Shown here: in pieces, positions 1 through 11,520 of the stretch
How the letters are laid out: the number at the start of each line of letters is the position of its first letter
Position numbering within the stretch: position 1 is the stretch's first letter
Assembly: GCF_949987515.2 (NCBI RefSeq)
Contig: NC_082689.1
Span: 103,082,957-103,146,956 of the forward strand
Reading direction: 5' to 3'
Origin: Delphinus delphis
Taxonomy: Eukaryota > Chordata > Mammalia > Artiodactyla > Delphinidae
DNA length: 64,000 nt
The notes under the pieces: generated by a model
What the model was told of the DNA's origin: nothing
Database searches by the model: none
Seen by the model: the letters and a program-made list of their open reading frames with translations, nothing else
Made by a program: the position numbers and the translations under genes

Positions 1-790
1 AGGGGACTTTTAATTTAAAGTAATGATCATCAACACTCTGGATCTAGAGGGTCTCTAGGGGAGGGGTCCCCTCTCCACCCCGAGAAGCGAGAAGTGGGAG
101 GGAGGGCCACTGTTCCCTCGCCTCTCCAGGCGGGTCTTGACTTGCTTGGATTGGTGGGCCAAATTCAAACTCGGGCGGCTCTACCGGTTGTCCTGGAGAA
201 AGGAAAGTGAGCACGCCCCGTGGCGACCCGGCCACGACTGGGGGCATAGGCGTCCTCTTCTCAGGGCAGGCAGGAGTCAGCTGTGGTGGCGCCTCCTCAG
301 AACCCCGCGCATCTCTGGTTACTTTCAGCCCGTGGCCGCTTCTATCTGGGGCCCAAGTTTGCACGTGGGGTGCACAGAACACTCAGAATCTCCCCCACCT
401 CGAATCCCCTGGTCCTGACCTGTCCGAGGGTCCCCAACGGTTCTATCCCCGAAAGAGAACTCTGTTCACTTTAGCTGAATGAAAGTAGTGTAGAACAGGC
501 TATATCCTTCAAACCCCCTTCCCCTACACTCACCCAGCACCCGGGGCCCCTCACTACCGCGCCAGTCCCCAAAGCCACAAACGCTAGACTTCGCACTCTG
601 CACCTCCAATGAGGTCGGCCCTGTGAGGGCATTTTGGAGACCAGATAAGAAACCGAGGCCCGATGAGTATGGAACAGGGTTCGGCCGTCCTTGCAGGGGT
701 GGGATCTGCGTCCCCATTCCCGAAGGAGCTCTTGGTTTCCGCCGGCTGAGAACAGCGCATTTGAACCCACCCTGAAGTTGGGAGACTAGA
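1..790. other. intergenic, no feature recognised
   Basis: Moderately GC-rich sequence downstream of EN1. Open frames here encode no recognisable domain. I see no repeat family. Confidence 0.6.
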
Positions 791-2490
791 AGTGAAGGCC
801 AGAGCTCAATCTGCTGAGGGAGGAGGCAGGGGAAATCGAGCAAAGGATCGACGACCGCGTCCCAGCCCGGCCTCGGCCACTGTCGCGCCCGCCTTGCCGG
901 CCGCGCCTTTCTGGAAGCTCTGCAGGGCCTGGGTGGGCGCCGCCCAGAAAAGACGTAGATCGAGGGCAAGTTTACTGCGCTAGTTTTAAAGAAATTCCAA
1001 GTAGACAGTTAACCCGAGCGGGAAACCACAGCTGTGCCTAGGAAAGCGAATTGGCCAAATATCTCCAGAAAGGAAGGAAAGGGGAGGTGGGCAAAAGTCT
1101 GCGCCCTAAAGGTGGGTCTTTATTGTGGGAAGAGGCGGCAGGGGGCAGGGCTGCTGCTGCTGCGGCTGCAACTTTTTCTCTCGCCCCCAAAAAACGATCC
1201 CGCATCGGGAATTTCGGAAGGCGCTCACCTAGTCCGGGAAAATGCAGGTGGCGGCCCTTCGCGAGCCAGGTCCTCCCCAGCCAGGCACCGAGGAGGCAGG
1301 CGCCGCAGCCCTCGGACGCCAGGGCCTCCGGGCCAGCCAGGGCCGCTCAGGGCGCCGAGCGGGCGGGCCGAGCCGGGCAGCCGAGCCAGCGAGGGTTTGG
1401 GATCCCCGTAGCGGGTGTGCGCGAGGGCGCACCTCGTCTAACCGTTCAGGACAAGTTGAAACAATACAAATAAAGTCGGGTCTCCACAGCCTTGAGGTCC
1501 ACCCCTCCTCCTTCCTGGTTTGACCCCAGGCCCGGCCGCTCCGAGACACGGTTTGCGCAGCCCAGATTAAAAGCCTCTGCGCGTTACCGCCAGGGGAGGG
1601 GCGCTCCCCCAGTGGCCACGACTTGGTAGCCCCGGAGTCAAGGGGGGCCGGGGGTGACAGGGGAACACGGTGAGGGGAGGGGGGGAGCGTGGCCGCCTCC
1701 AAGGTCAGCGCTGGTCTCCACGCGCCTGCCCCGGCAGGGGAGCGGAAGGTCGAAACGCCCCGGCCTCGCTCAGAACAGCGGAGCGAGGCAGTCTGGGGAG
1801 CAAACTTGGGAGCCGGGCTGGCGACCAAAGGAGACGGAGGGCAGAGAGCCAAAGGGACGCCCCCGGCACACTCTCAGCGAAGGCCGGGTCCGCGCAGCCA
1901 GAGGGGTTGGCCGCAGGAGGGCAGCCTCCGGAGCGAAAACGGAAACGCTGGAGCAGAGGGCCAGGAGGACCCCGGGGGCCGGGAAGCCCATAGGAAATGA
2001 CCGAAAGTAAAGCGAACCCGGCCTAGACACAAATCGAAACTGTACAAAGACAGTCGCTTGAGAGAACCCGGGCGGGCGGGCGGGGAGCGTCGGCGCCTGC
2101 GGCCGGAGCGCGGGTCCCCGTCCATTGCCAGGAGCCCGGCGCGAGTAAGCTGCCGGGGCGGCCTTCCCCTCGGCGTGGCCAACGAGCCGGTGGGCAGGAC
2201 CCGCGCCCCGCGCCGGACCAGCAGAATTGGGGTTTCGCGGTTTCTAGAGGGAGGGCGAGCCCCAGATGCGCCCCGATCTCCAGCCCGCCTCTACTGGCCT
2301 GGGCAGTCCGGGCCTACAGCCGTCGCTGCGCTGACCGGAAGTGCATCTTCGACGCGCCCTCCGCGGACCGCGCTGGGCCCAGGCAGCTGCAGCCCAGCTG
2401 GAGTAAGACCAAAGGACGAGACGCCCTGGGAGGGCTGCGTCAGCTTGACCCAGCCTGGGCTCAGGGGGGAGAGGAGGGCGTGAGGGTGGG
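790..2490. other. CpG island without a recognised gene
   Basis: Dense in CG dinucleotides and GC by eye across about 1.7 kb, roughly 6 kb beyond the EN1 poly(A) site. Several open frames exist on both strands, as expected from GC-rich DNA, but none shows a known domain. It could be a promoter of a non-coding RNA or part of a broad unmethylated domain; neither is shown. Confidence 0.65.
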
Positions 2491-2814
2491 CACTGCTGAT
2501 GGTGGGTGCAGGGGTTCATCATAACGGGGGAAAAGATCGGAACCTCCTAGGAGCCTAACCTGAGACCCAGCCGGCTGGAGTGGGGTTTGAGAGCAGGAAT
2601 TCGGACGTGAGTTACTAGCTTGAGGGAGGAGGGGAGGGTGAGGGTGAGGGCTGCGGACTAGTCCTACTTAAGATTCCAGAAGAGAGAGAATAGTCCTTAA
2701 CCCAAATCCATGCCTCTCCCTACCTTGTGCTGAAGTTTCCTTACTGCGGAAACTTGATAGTGCGCCGTGGGAATCGTCCTGGAATTTTATGACACATAAT
2801 TACAGTGTAAGGTT

Positions 2815-2990
2815 TAATGTGGTTTGGCGTGACCTTGGACCTCATTTTTCTTATCTGTAAAATGGGGATGATACTAGCCGCCTCAAAGAAGGGTGTGAGG
2901 TGGAATAAAGTACATTGTGTCAAGCGGCTACTAGCAATGTGCGACCTTGGCTCTCAGTAAATAGCGATTATGTTATTATTATTTTTAAAT
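2815..2990 (+). repeat. MIR SINE
   Basis: Shows the MIR core order: GTGACCTTGGACCTCA, then TTATCTGTAAAATGGGGATGA, then the CTCAGTAAATAG end. It is old and diverged. Confidence 0.8.
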
Positions 2991-5825
2991 TTCTGGGAGT
3001 GTCATCTTCTGAATTGCCTCTACCCTACCAAATGGACAAGTCCTGCACGTGGAAGTGGCGGGGGGGGGGAGGGGTGTCGGGCAGGGAGGGACCTGCTGAG
3101 GTGGCTGCTGGGACTTGCTTTAGTTTTCTTCAGTATCTACGTTATATTCAGCTCGGATGATATTGGGACTCTTAATGGCCGCCTCGCTCCGGCCCCATGC
3201 AGACGCGCAGCAGCAGCAGAGCTTTATCGGTCAAGCTCCCCACTGCGTTGGCTTCATCGGATGGCACAACTGTGGGCCTTTCAGCCAGAATCGGTTGACC
3301 TCTGTCAGGGCCCTAGACCGCTCTCGCAGTGGTCATTGCCAAATTTTAAATGCCACTGGGTCCCTCTCTTCTTTGGATTCCTTCCATCTTACCCACAGGG
3401 GTCTCCCTCCCCTCTGCGCTGTGATTGCTCTTCCTGGGGTGCCAGCAGTCCAGGTCTTCCGGCCACCACCGGGAGGCTGAGCACAGGCGGGACGGCGCTT
3501 CCCACCACCCCTGTGCTTGCGTGGCAGTGGGGCCTGGGAGGAATCTTCTGGTGGCTGCTAATCCCTAAAAGGTTGCTGGCGTTTATACCCCATCCCCTGG
3601 CAGAGTTGAGGAGGGGGGAGGCTTGTGCTCACTGCTTCCCCCCTGCACAGCGCTCCTCCCCTCACCCCATTCCCCTGTAACCAAAACCTGAGTCTGGAGC
3701 GGTGGATCCAAATCCTCTCTTCAGAATAAGATGTGTGCGTCTGAGCACCCACAGTGAATCTCTGCTTTTCTGCAGACCCAGAGTCTTCTATTATTGCAAC
3801 CTGAAATCTTCCCAAATGTCCTCACAGCAACCCACACCATATCTATGGATGGGGTGAATTCCAGACTGGAGGGACCCACTCCACCTCCAGAGTGGGTATC
3901 TCTGGGAGAGGCTGCATTTAGGAGCAAGCTCAAGGAGCAAATTGTAATGGCCCAGGACTTACCCAGATCTCTGAGAAATCAGTTTCGGAAGTCTGGCCCC
4001 TCCTTCCCTGGGCCTGCTCCACCCCCAGGAGGTACACCTGGGGAGGTGCAGGGTAGGCGGGAGAGAGGGAGGAATGGAGACAGGTGTAGCAGCATATGTG
4101 TGTCTGAGCCCAGAGTCAGCCAGCCACAGCTATCTCTGGGGAGAGGAAAGGGCTGCTTTGACCCCAGTCTTTCCACCCGCATACAATCAATCCACCCACT
4201 TCAGCCCCAGTTCTCCCTGGTGGCCTCCACGGAAAAGAGGGGGCAGGCAGGTATGTCCCCAGCCCTGGAAACAATGTCCCTGCACTGGCTAGGAGCAAAG
4301 CCCACCAGCTGGGGCTTGCAGGTGTATATTGGACACCAGCAGGTGTATTCCTAGACCATGTATAGATACGTGCCAAAAACTTCTACCCGGGCAATGGCCA
4401 TGTGCTTGCTAGGAACCCACCTCTGTACATCAGCTCTAGGTGTCAGCCCATGGATACTTGTTCGTATATGTGTACATAGTCTACATACGTGTACGTGTAT
4501 ACACACGAGTGAGTGCATTTCTGTGCACCTGGATCGGCGGAAGCGTGTGCGCGTATTCTGTGTGGCTGCGTGTGCATTGGTGCCACCGCTCAGTGACACA
4601 CTGAGGCTCTTACTGGACTCAGGAGATGTCAGGATTTTGCCTCTCACTTCCTGTAGAAGGCACTTTTCCCTCCCAGATCCCACACTTCCACTCCCTTCCA
4701 TCCCCACCCTGCCCCGAGCCCCAGTTAAATGAGACCTTTTATTCAAGATTCCCTGCAGGACCCCTCCAACAATGGGACTGCATTAGGTGACTGGCCTAAG
4801 TCATTTGGGGAGGAGTAAAGGGCTGGTAGAGTCCCCAACCCTGCCCCTTTCCACAGGTTTCCACAACCCTTTCACCTGGGTTCAAAGCCAGAGACAGCAG
4901 AAGTCCCAGGCGGGGGTGATGAGGGATGAAGCAGTCCTTTGCCACCTCCCCCCAGATGGAGTGAACAGGATTTCCAATGTAACCCATGGTGACATCCAGA
5001 TTAAACGGGCCCCAGGCTGTGAGGCAAAGCTAGGAGACGGCTGCTTCAGGGGGCGCTTATGTTGCCAGAGGAATGGCTTTCAAGAAGAGGAAAAGAAGTT
5101 CCTCCTTTGGAGGAAGTGATGGCCCCCCAGAGAAGCCACGGCAGACACCTTCACGGGGCAAGGAGTCTGGGGAGGGCCTCCCTGACCCTGGCCTTGGCCT
5201 CGGCCTCTTGGAGTCAGCCAGGTTCACCTCTGCAGTTAGGCCTACCTCTGCAGTTAGGCCCTTTTACTGAGGGCATTGGGGCACAGTGGCCTCCCCGGTG
5301 ATATCATCTCTGGAAGCCCTGTCACAGGTGACAGGGCTGTGACGGCCAGGTAGGGGGTAAGCTAGCAGGCGACTCTTTCTCTGTATCCTGGGCTGCCTGG
5401 CCCAGAGGGCCAGAGAGCTGGGCATATATACACGCACCCACAAGCACCAAACAATCGTTATCGGCACCCATACACTCAAAACACACACTTCCACATCCCA
5501 AGCGCAAATAAATGTACTCAATACCACCCCTATGTGAACGGCCACACACAATACGACACACACACACACACAAGCTAACACAGTCCTACGACGCAGCCCC
5601 ACACACCCAAACACCCCTTCTTGAGTCCACCCCCATCCACTCGTCCTCTTCTTGACCCTACCAAAGGAAAGGGAGTTTCCAGGAAGAAAACAGAGACCTT
5701 TGCCCTCAGAAAGAGCCAGGGATCAATACTGTTTAGACTTGGCTAGTGAGTATTTCCTCCTGGGCTGAGGAAGATTTAAGTTTATGGTTCAATCCAATCT
5801 TAAAAAAAAAAAAAAAAGGTAGAAA
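2991..5825. other. intergenic, simple-sequence bias only
   Basis: No gene seen. It has a G run at 3059-3070, a degenerate TG-rich patch at about 4440-4600, a degenerate CA-rich patch at 5410-5600, and an A16 run near 5802-5818. Confidence 0.55.
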
Positions 5826-5829
5826 ATGA

Positions 5830-5965
5830 GGAAGTTGGGATAGCACACTGCAGTATTTATTTTGATGCAGCCCCAGACTTTAATACACCGGCAGCTGGCT
5901 AAGCCAGCCCCATAAATCAGAGAAATCGATGCCTGTTTATGTTTATTATTACTTCCTTTTTTTAG
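5830..5965. promoter_or_regulatory. candidate conserved regulatory block
   Basis: AT-rich, repeat-free block with a 15-base palindrome GCTGGCTAAGCCAGC (5894-5908), CATAAATCA, an ATCGAT, and two overlapping forkhead-like TGTTTATGTTTATT sites (5934-5947). Its role is inferred. Confidence 0.3.
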
Positions 5966-6185
5966 CAGGGGTGCACGAAAAGAGATATGACCAGAGTCCT
6001 CCTTCCCTCGTCTCTGCCCGAATAAGGAGGATTTTCCAGTGGGGAAGGGGAAGAGTGAGAGAAGATAGGAAAGTCATTCTGGACGATGACCTCAGGGCCT
6101 TGGTCAGATTCCTGAAAAAAGGCAGTTGTAATGAGTAGATGTGACAAAGAGGGAGACACAGGGGCACAGAGGAGGCATGGACCAA

Positions 6186-6345
6186 ATGTTTAAGTTCTCA
6201 GAGCTTCAGTTTCCTCCTCTGAAAAATGAAGAAAACTCTATTTACCCATAGAGATTGGAAGCTAAAAGGAGATAATGGGCCAGAAATCAAATTACATAGT
6301 AATGACACATGTATACACTTTACTAATATAATTGTGATGAGAGGT
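6186..6345 (+). repeat. MIR SINE remnant
   Basis: Holds a decayed GCTTCAGTTTCCTCCTCTGAAAAATGAAG core with the typical MIR order. Confidence 0.6.
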
Positions 6346-7640
6346 GACCACCTCCTCCCTCTTCCCCAGGGTGAAGAGGGAGAACTCTTGGCTTTGATCC
6401 CTTGCTAGAGAGAAAGTGGAGCCTCAAGGAACAGGACGCTTCTTGGAGTTGCTGCTCAAGTTGGCCCCTGCCCCAGGCTCTGGATCTAGTGATCTTGAGG
6501 GGGAGTAGGTACCCTAAGGGGCCACATTGAGGAAGGGAGAAGGAAGGGCAGCCCAGTTTCCAGGCATTCAGAGCAGTAAGCTTCTCTGTAGAACTGGGCA
6601 CCCCCAACATCGTATCTGGATGTGGCCGGGAAACGTCTTGATGTTCTGAGCTGTCTGGATTCGGGAAGGGGTACCCTGGGCCTCAGGTCTCAGACCCCCT
6701 AACCCAAAGCCCTGGAGAGCTTGGAGATTGCAGGCTCCTCCCCTGCATCCACCTCCCCGAGAAAAGCAAAGGATGTACTTCCAGCCACTAGAAAACAACT
6801 CACCTGGGCCATCCCCAGGGAAGAGCCCACCTTACTGCTTCTAACTCTTCACTCAAGGATTGGGTGAGCACCTACTACGTGCAGAGGTTACTCCATCCAC
6901 CCCAGAAAGGTGCGAAAGGAATAGAAGAAAGAGATTTACTGCAGTAAAGTTGGGAACCCATGGCAATGTCAAATATGCTCTCCAACTCCAGGTCCCTGAG
7001 CCCCGACCCCCCCAGGCCTTGACCAGGGACTTCAACGGTCCTCTGGCTTCCTAGACCTGGTACCTAGCACTGTCACTTCCCCCAGACATAGGCCCAAATC
7101 GGGGGGAATTTTTCAAGAAAAACGGCAGACTGACTGGTCACTCCCACTTCTCACAGAATCAATCCAACAAACAGGAAAGAAACCCAAGGGAAGAGCACAG
7201 AAGCAGAGCTCCCATGGGTGCACCAACACACCTGCAAACACAAATAAGCACATGCACACACACTGTGGACTCACAAACATCCAAGTGTGCATCTAATTAC
7301 AGAGACATGAACACCCAGTTGCGTAATGCTCACACATGCAGGAATACACAAAACCCCGTGGGGTACTCAGATGCACCGATATCTATCTACACGTGATCAC
7401 ATATACACATGAGGTTTTCGGGACACCTACGTATCTGGCCACACGAGTACAGGTACATACGTACATACTACAGAAGACAGGGGAAAACGGAGAGAACAGA
7501 ATTTACCATTCAAACAAAATCCTGGAGCAAAGGGAGATAAGAAGGGACCTCCTCTTCCTTCCCCTAGTGCCTGAATGGCGGGGTCCAGTGGCTACCCAAG
7601 AAAGCTAGGCACCAGGGTCTGGGGCAAGTGTCCAGACGTT
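6346..7640. other. intergenic; CA-rich patch
   Basis: No gene seen. At 7215-7480 there is a degenerate CACA/ACAT-rich stretch. Confidence 0.5.
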
Positions 7641-8504
7641 TCCCTCTATGAAGTCCGGGGGTCCTGGGGGTCCGGGGGGCGTGTGTCTGCGCCCCTCTCG
7701 GTCAGAAAGCAAGCCAGGCTTTGTTGGGATTGTGAAAGGGACCCTGCTTAGGCTTTGGGTTAGGGGCGAGTCAGGCCTGTGCCCACGTCGGAGGTCGCGG
7801 CACAGAGCGATCCGGCAGCTGACCGAGGGGCTGCCGCTCTGCATAGCTTCCCAGCATCCGGGCCTCCTCTCCCGGTTTTACGGAGCCAGGAGCTCCGAGC
7901 CCCGCGAGGCTCGTGTGCCGCCCTCGACCAGCCGTTTCGTCAACAAAATCACTTCTCCAAACGAAGAGCGGGAAGTCCAGGCAGCCCCGAGGCGCCCCTC
8001 GCTCAGGAGGGGAGGCAGCCCCTCACCGCTGCCCTGCCCTGGGAAGGCCTTCTGCTTCTAGAGGAGAAAACCTCCAGCAAAACTCGCATCAGAAAAAAAG
8101 AGACAGAGAAAGAAAAGAAGTAAAGCTGGAGCGAGGAGCAGGTTGAACCAGAGCAGGCTGCAGCCGGGCTGGTCCTGGCTCTGCGCGGGAGGCAGCCCCG
8201 AGAGCCCGGCAGTGTGTCCGAAGTCAGGACTGGGGGGTTCCGGCCTTTGGGCTCCTTTCAAGGCAATCGGAGACCAAGAGTGTCCCTCCAGACCCTCCAA
8301 ACCCGGGCCTCCAAACCCGGGTCTGGGCCGCCCCTATCACCGCGCCCCCCTGGCACCCCGCATTCATTGTGTGGTGTTGGATCTTAAGGCTCGGCCGAGC
8401 CGCCGCGGCTCCCAGCCCGGTGAGCGCGCGCTGTGCGCCGGGCCGCCGTGTGCCTGCGCCCTCGCCCTTCCCCAGCCCGCAAAGAGGAGGGCCGCCAGCC
8501 GCTC
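7640..8504. other. CpG-rich 3' flank of EN1
   Basis: GC- and CpG-rich DNA just beyond the EN1 poly(A) site. It includes a direct repeat of TCCAAACCCGGG around 8296-8322. No coding domain recognised. Confidence 0.5.
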
Positions 8505-8521
8505 GTGAGCACAGTGTACAC

Positions 8522-8527
8522 TTTATT
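8522..8527 (-). terminator. EN1: EN1 poly(A) signal AATAAA
   Basis: TTTATT on the plus strand is AATAAA on the EN1 sense strand, about 735 bases past the stop. It is followed within 15 bases by a TG-rich stretch (TGTACACTGTGCTC) that suits a downstream element. No other AATAAA or ATTAAA appears between it and the stop. Confidence 0.8.
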
Positions 8528-8825
8528 TCAGACTACAGGTTTCTGAACATAATAAAATCTTTGGCTTGTAGCGGCGGTTCAGTCTCGCAGTCTGTGGGGT
8601 CGTATTTCTCAACAAGTCTCCGGAAAACGAAAGGGGTGGGGGGCAGGACAGACAGACCGACAGAGGGGGCCGGGAGAAGGGCAGACACGCGAGGAAGCAC
8701 ACTCTCACGCACACAAAGAAAAGTCCCAGAGAAACGAGGGCCAGCGATGCGGGGCGGGAGGCACCGGAGAAGCAGTAACATTCAAAAGAAAACGAAACTG
8801 GGCCGGGGGCAGCGAGGCGGAGGCG

Positions 8826-8880
8826 GGGGATAAAATAATTATAATAATTATAATAATTATAACAATAATAATAAAGGAGA
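8826..8880. repeat. AT-rich tandem repeat (AATTATAAT-type) in EN1 3'UTR
   Basis: About three and a half copies of a nine-base unit containing TAATTA, followed by ATAATAATAA. It lies inside the EN1 3'UTR, in a GC-rich setting. On the mRNA it is a UUAUUAUUA / AUUAUUAUAAUU run. Confidence 0.8.
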
Positions 8881-9260
8881 TTAATAAAAAGTCCAGCAAA
8901 TAGAGATCGCTACACATAATTCTTTTCCTTACCTGAAATTAAATATATACAAGGTCGTAAGCGGTTTGGCTAGATAGAGCTTTAAGGAGTTCGCAGTTTC
9001 GTCCCTTATACTGTGAAGAGAGAACTGATCTGATTTTTCGATAGCACCTGTCCAAGTCTTTCTCCCTTTGGAAAAATGTCTCGTTCCAACGCGACTCTCC
9101 GTCCTGGGGACCCCTTTCTCTCTCTTTTCCCTGTTGTTCCCTTCCTCCTCCTTTGCGCTGATTATTTCTCCCCGGGCGTGGGGCCGGCAAGGCGGCGGTG
9201 GCGGTACCAGGAGGGGGCGCGGGCGCGGCGGCCGGACCGCGCGGCCCCTGCCGGCGGCGG

Positions 9261-9577
9261 CTACTCGCTCTCGTCTTTGTCCTGGACCGTAGTGGTTGAG
9301 TGGTTGTATAGTCCCTGCGCCATGAGGTGCAGCGCCAGGCCGTTCTTGATGCCCGTGGCTTTCTTGATCTTGGCGCGCTTGTTCTGGAACCAGATCTTGA
9401 TCTGGGACTCGTTGAGGCTGAGCTCCTGGGCCAGGGTCTGCCGCCGCTGCTCGGTGATGTAGCGGTTCGCCTGGAACTCCGCCTTGAGTCTCTGCAGCTG
9501 CTCGGCCGTGAACGCCGTCCGCGGCCGCTTGTCCTCCTTCTCGTTCTTCTTCTTCTTTAGCTTTCTGGTGCGTGGAC
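9261..9577 (-). CDS. EN1: EN1 coding exon 2: homeodomain and C-terminal tail, with stop
   Basis: This is the second coding exon of engrailed homeobox 1, a nuclear DNA-binding repressor. It reads from 9577 down to a TAG at 9263-9261. The acceptor is CTGCAG immediately before 9577, and its first two bases complete the split Gly codon (residue 301) left by exon 1. It then encodes [15 protein letters not shown], the 60-residue homeodomain (residues 316-375, bases 9533-9354) and a 30-residue EH5 tail ending QDKDESE. The recognition helix carries the canonical engrailed [14 protein letters not shown], with Gln50 for TAATTA-type sites and the invariant W48, F49, N51 and R53. The KRPR arm that contacts the minor groove is intact. 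I see no frameshift or lost key residue. The tail distinguishes EN1 from EN2 from memory of the family; a protein search would settle this. Confidence 0.98.
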
Positions 9578-11301
9578 CTGCAGCGGCAGAGAGGGACGGG
9601 TGGGAGGTGGGGACGGAGGGCAGAGGGGAGGGGGAAGAGGGCAGAGGAAGCCGTGAGAATTGCGGAGCCGAGCGGGGATCGCGCCCCGCGCTTCCTGGGC
9701 GCTAGCCGAGGCCCCGCTGCCGCCGCCCCCCACCTATCACCCTCGCCCGCTAGCCCCTAGATCAATCGGCTGGCTCCTGGGGTCGCTGGGTTCCCCTCTG
9801 GGATGCCCGAGGGTCACGGAGGCAAGTTGGCCGAAGTTGTGTGTGCACCCACACCCCAGTTCAGCACAGGAGAGCCGTGTGATAGGCTTAAATCACAGAG
9901 TCCAAGATGGAGAGATATTTGGAGCTCCATCCAGCCCAACCCAGAGTTGGAGATCGGGGGCCTGCTGTCTTCACAGTCCCGGAATAAAAAGAGGCTCAAC
10001 ACTGTAGTAGTAGAGACACTAGGACGGGATTGCCCTGGGGAAATCGCCAGCCTGAAAGCCAATCGTCTCCCCCTCCTCAAGAAGCGCACCTACACCCACA
10101 CACCTACAACAAGACCCCATCTGCTTGTAGCTATCGACTCCAGAAAACAAGGGGATAAGGAGGGCGCTGTGAGAGACCTGTCTAGCTCCAAAGTATTCAG
10201 CATCTGCTCTCTCGACCTGTTCTTCTGTCCCTGTGGCCTAAAACGAAGCCCTTTTATAGGGTCCCAGGAAGACGCTGACCACCCGTTTCCTTGAAAAGGG
10301 AGAAAAGGCCTTCACCCGGTTGTATGCCTTACCCACGTGCCCTGCCCTGAGTTCTCTGTTTTGTCCTTTGGATGGTGCCAGTAAGAAAGAGAGGGCCCTC
10401 CCCATTCCTGCACCCAGCAGCACAGGCACGGCTCCCTCACCTCTCTTTTGGACACAGAAGCTGCAATTTCAGGATTGAAGACTGAATAACAAAAGCAAGC
10501 CAGAGCCGCTTTCCCTGCCCACCTATTTGCACGGTTATTTATCCACGAGCAAAACAGGGGCAGAGGGACACAGAGAGTGGGGCAATCCCGACAAAAATCT
10601 GTGCTTTGCCTCTAAGACGGGTATAGGAAGAGGCCACAGGAAACCTTCCTAGGAAAGTGAAGTGTCCCTCAGAGCCTAGTCTGCGAAGAGGGCTGCCATG
10701 GAGCCCAGCCCTGAGGAGAAAAGGGAAAAGACAGGAAGCTGACTCTAAAGCCTGCACCTCTGCCCATCAGCCTGCACACCCAAGCCTCCTGGAGTTTCCT
10801 TGCTGGGCCCTGTCATGCTATGGGAGCTTCCTGAGTCAAGTGAAGTCCCTGTCAGGGCTGTTAACCTATAAAACTGTCTGGAAGAAGCATCTTCCCCGGC
10901 ATCTCCAAACCTAGCAACAGAGGGGCAAACTGGGCAGCTGGCCTCTGGGGCAGACCAGCGCTAGGGTCACCAGCTGTCCTGTGACAAAAGAGTCCAGGCC
11001 TGGCCGCCCCGCAAGTCCGGGCTGGGGTTCGTCTCCCTGAACTGCTCATGCAGGAGCAGGAGCCAGCACCCTGCCTCCCCAGGCTCGTAAGAAGAAAGCA
11101 GCCAAGAACAAAGACAAGGCCCACTCCTGAGCCCGGTGCAGAAAGCACTGGGAGGCGGGGTGGGACGGGAGGAAGGCCTTGGTGTAGTGTAGTCATTAGC
11201 CTAGCGAGCAGAGATGGCCCAGGAAATGTGTACATCCTCAGAAAGACCCTGCTTGCGCGTTGTGCGTCCCGGACGTGGTTAGAATGTTGTTGTTGTTGGT
11301 G

Positions 11302-11303
<2 letters not shown>

Positions 11304-11346
<43 letters not shown>

Positions 11347-11353
11347 CGCGCGC
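11304..11353. repeat. (TG)n(CG)n microsatellite in EN1 intron
   Basis: About 17 GT units run straight into about seven CG units, all alternating purine-pyrimidine. A GTT run precedes it at 11285-11299. Confidence 0.95.
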
Positions 11354-11394
11354 AGAGGGAGGAACACTTGTAATAAAATCGTAGCCTCCTGGCC

Positions 11395-11520
11395 AGCCCG
11401 AGCCTCACGGCCTGACAGCTCAATCACTCTATCCATCAGGCGAGTCAATCAAAGCAGCTTTTCGGAGGTTCAGGGAGCCCGTGTCAATAACGGGGCTCGA
11501 GATGGCGGGGGCTGATAGCG
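11395..11520. promoter_or_regulatory. candidate intronic enhancer with PBX/MEIS-like sites
   Basis: Within about 40 bases lie TGACAGCT (11413-11420, MEIS-like), TCAATCA (11420-11426, PBX-like), ATCCATCA, and GTCAATCA (11444-11451, PBX-like) overlapping ATCAAAG (11449-11455, TCF/LEF-like). The clustering is visible; enhancer function is inferred. Confidence 0.4.

Larger units (their letters stand above)
8505..9260 (-). other. EN1: EN1 3' untranslated region
   Basis: Sequence between the EN1 stop and the only AATAAA found on the minus strand in this stretch (8527-8522). About 755 bases are implied. It carries an unusual run of TAATTA-like repeats at about 8828-8876 that reads as an AU-rich element in the mRNA. 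The exact cleavage site is inferred to lie about 15-20 bases past the signal. Confidence 0.75.

Noticed and set aside
2970..3680. 236-residue plus-strand open frame
   Set aside because: Mixed composition without domain or conserved motif; not supported by any splice or promoter signal I can see.
10277..10285. GACCACCCG, 8 of 9 to a GLI site, in the EN1 intron
   Set aside because: A single imperfect short match without clustering.
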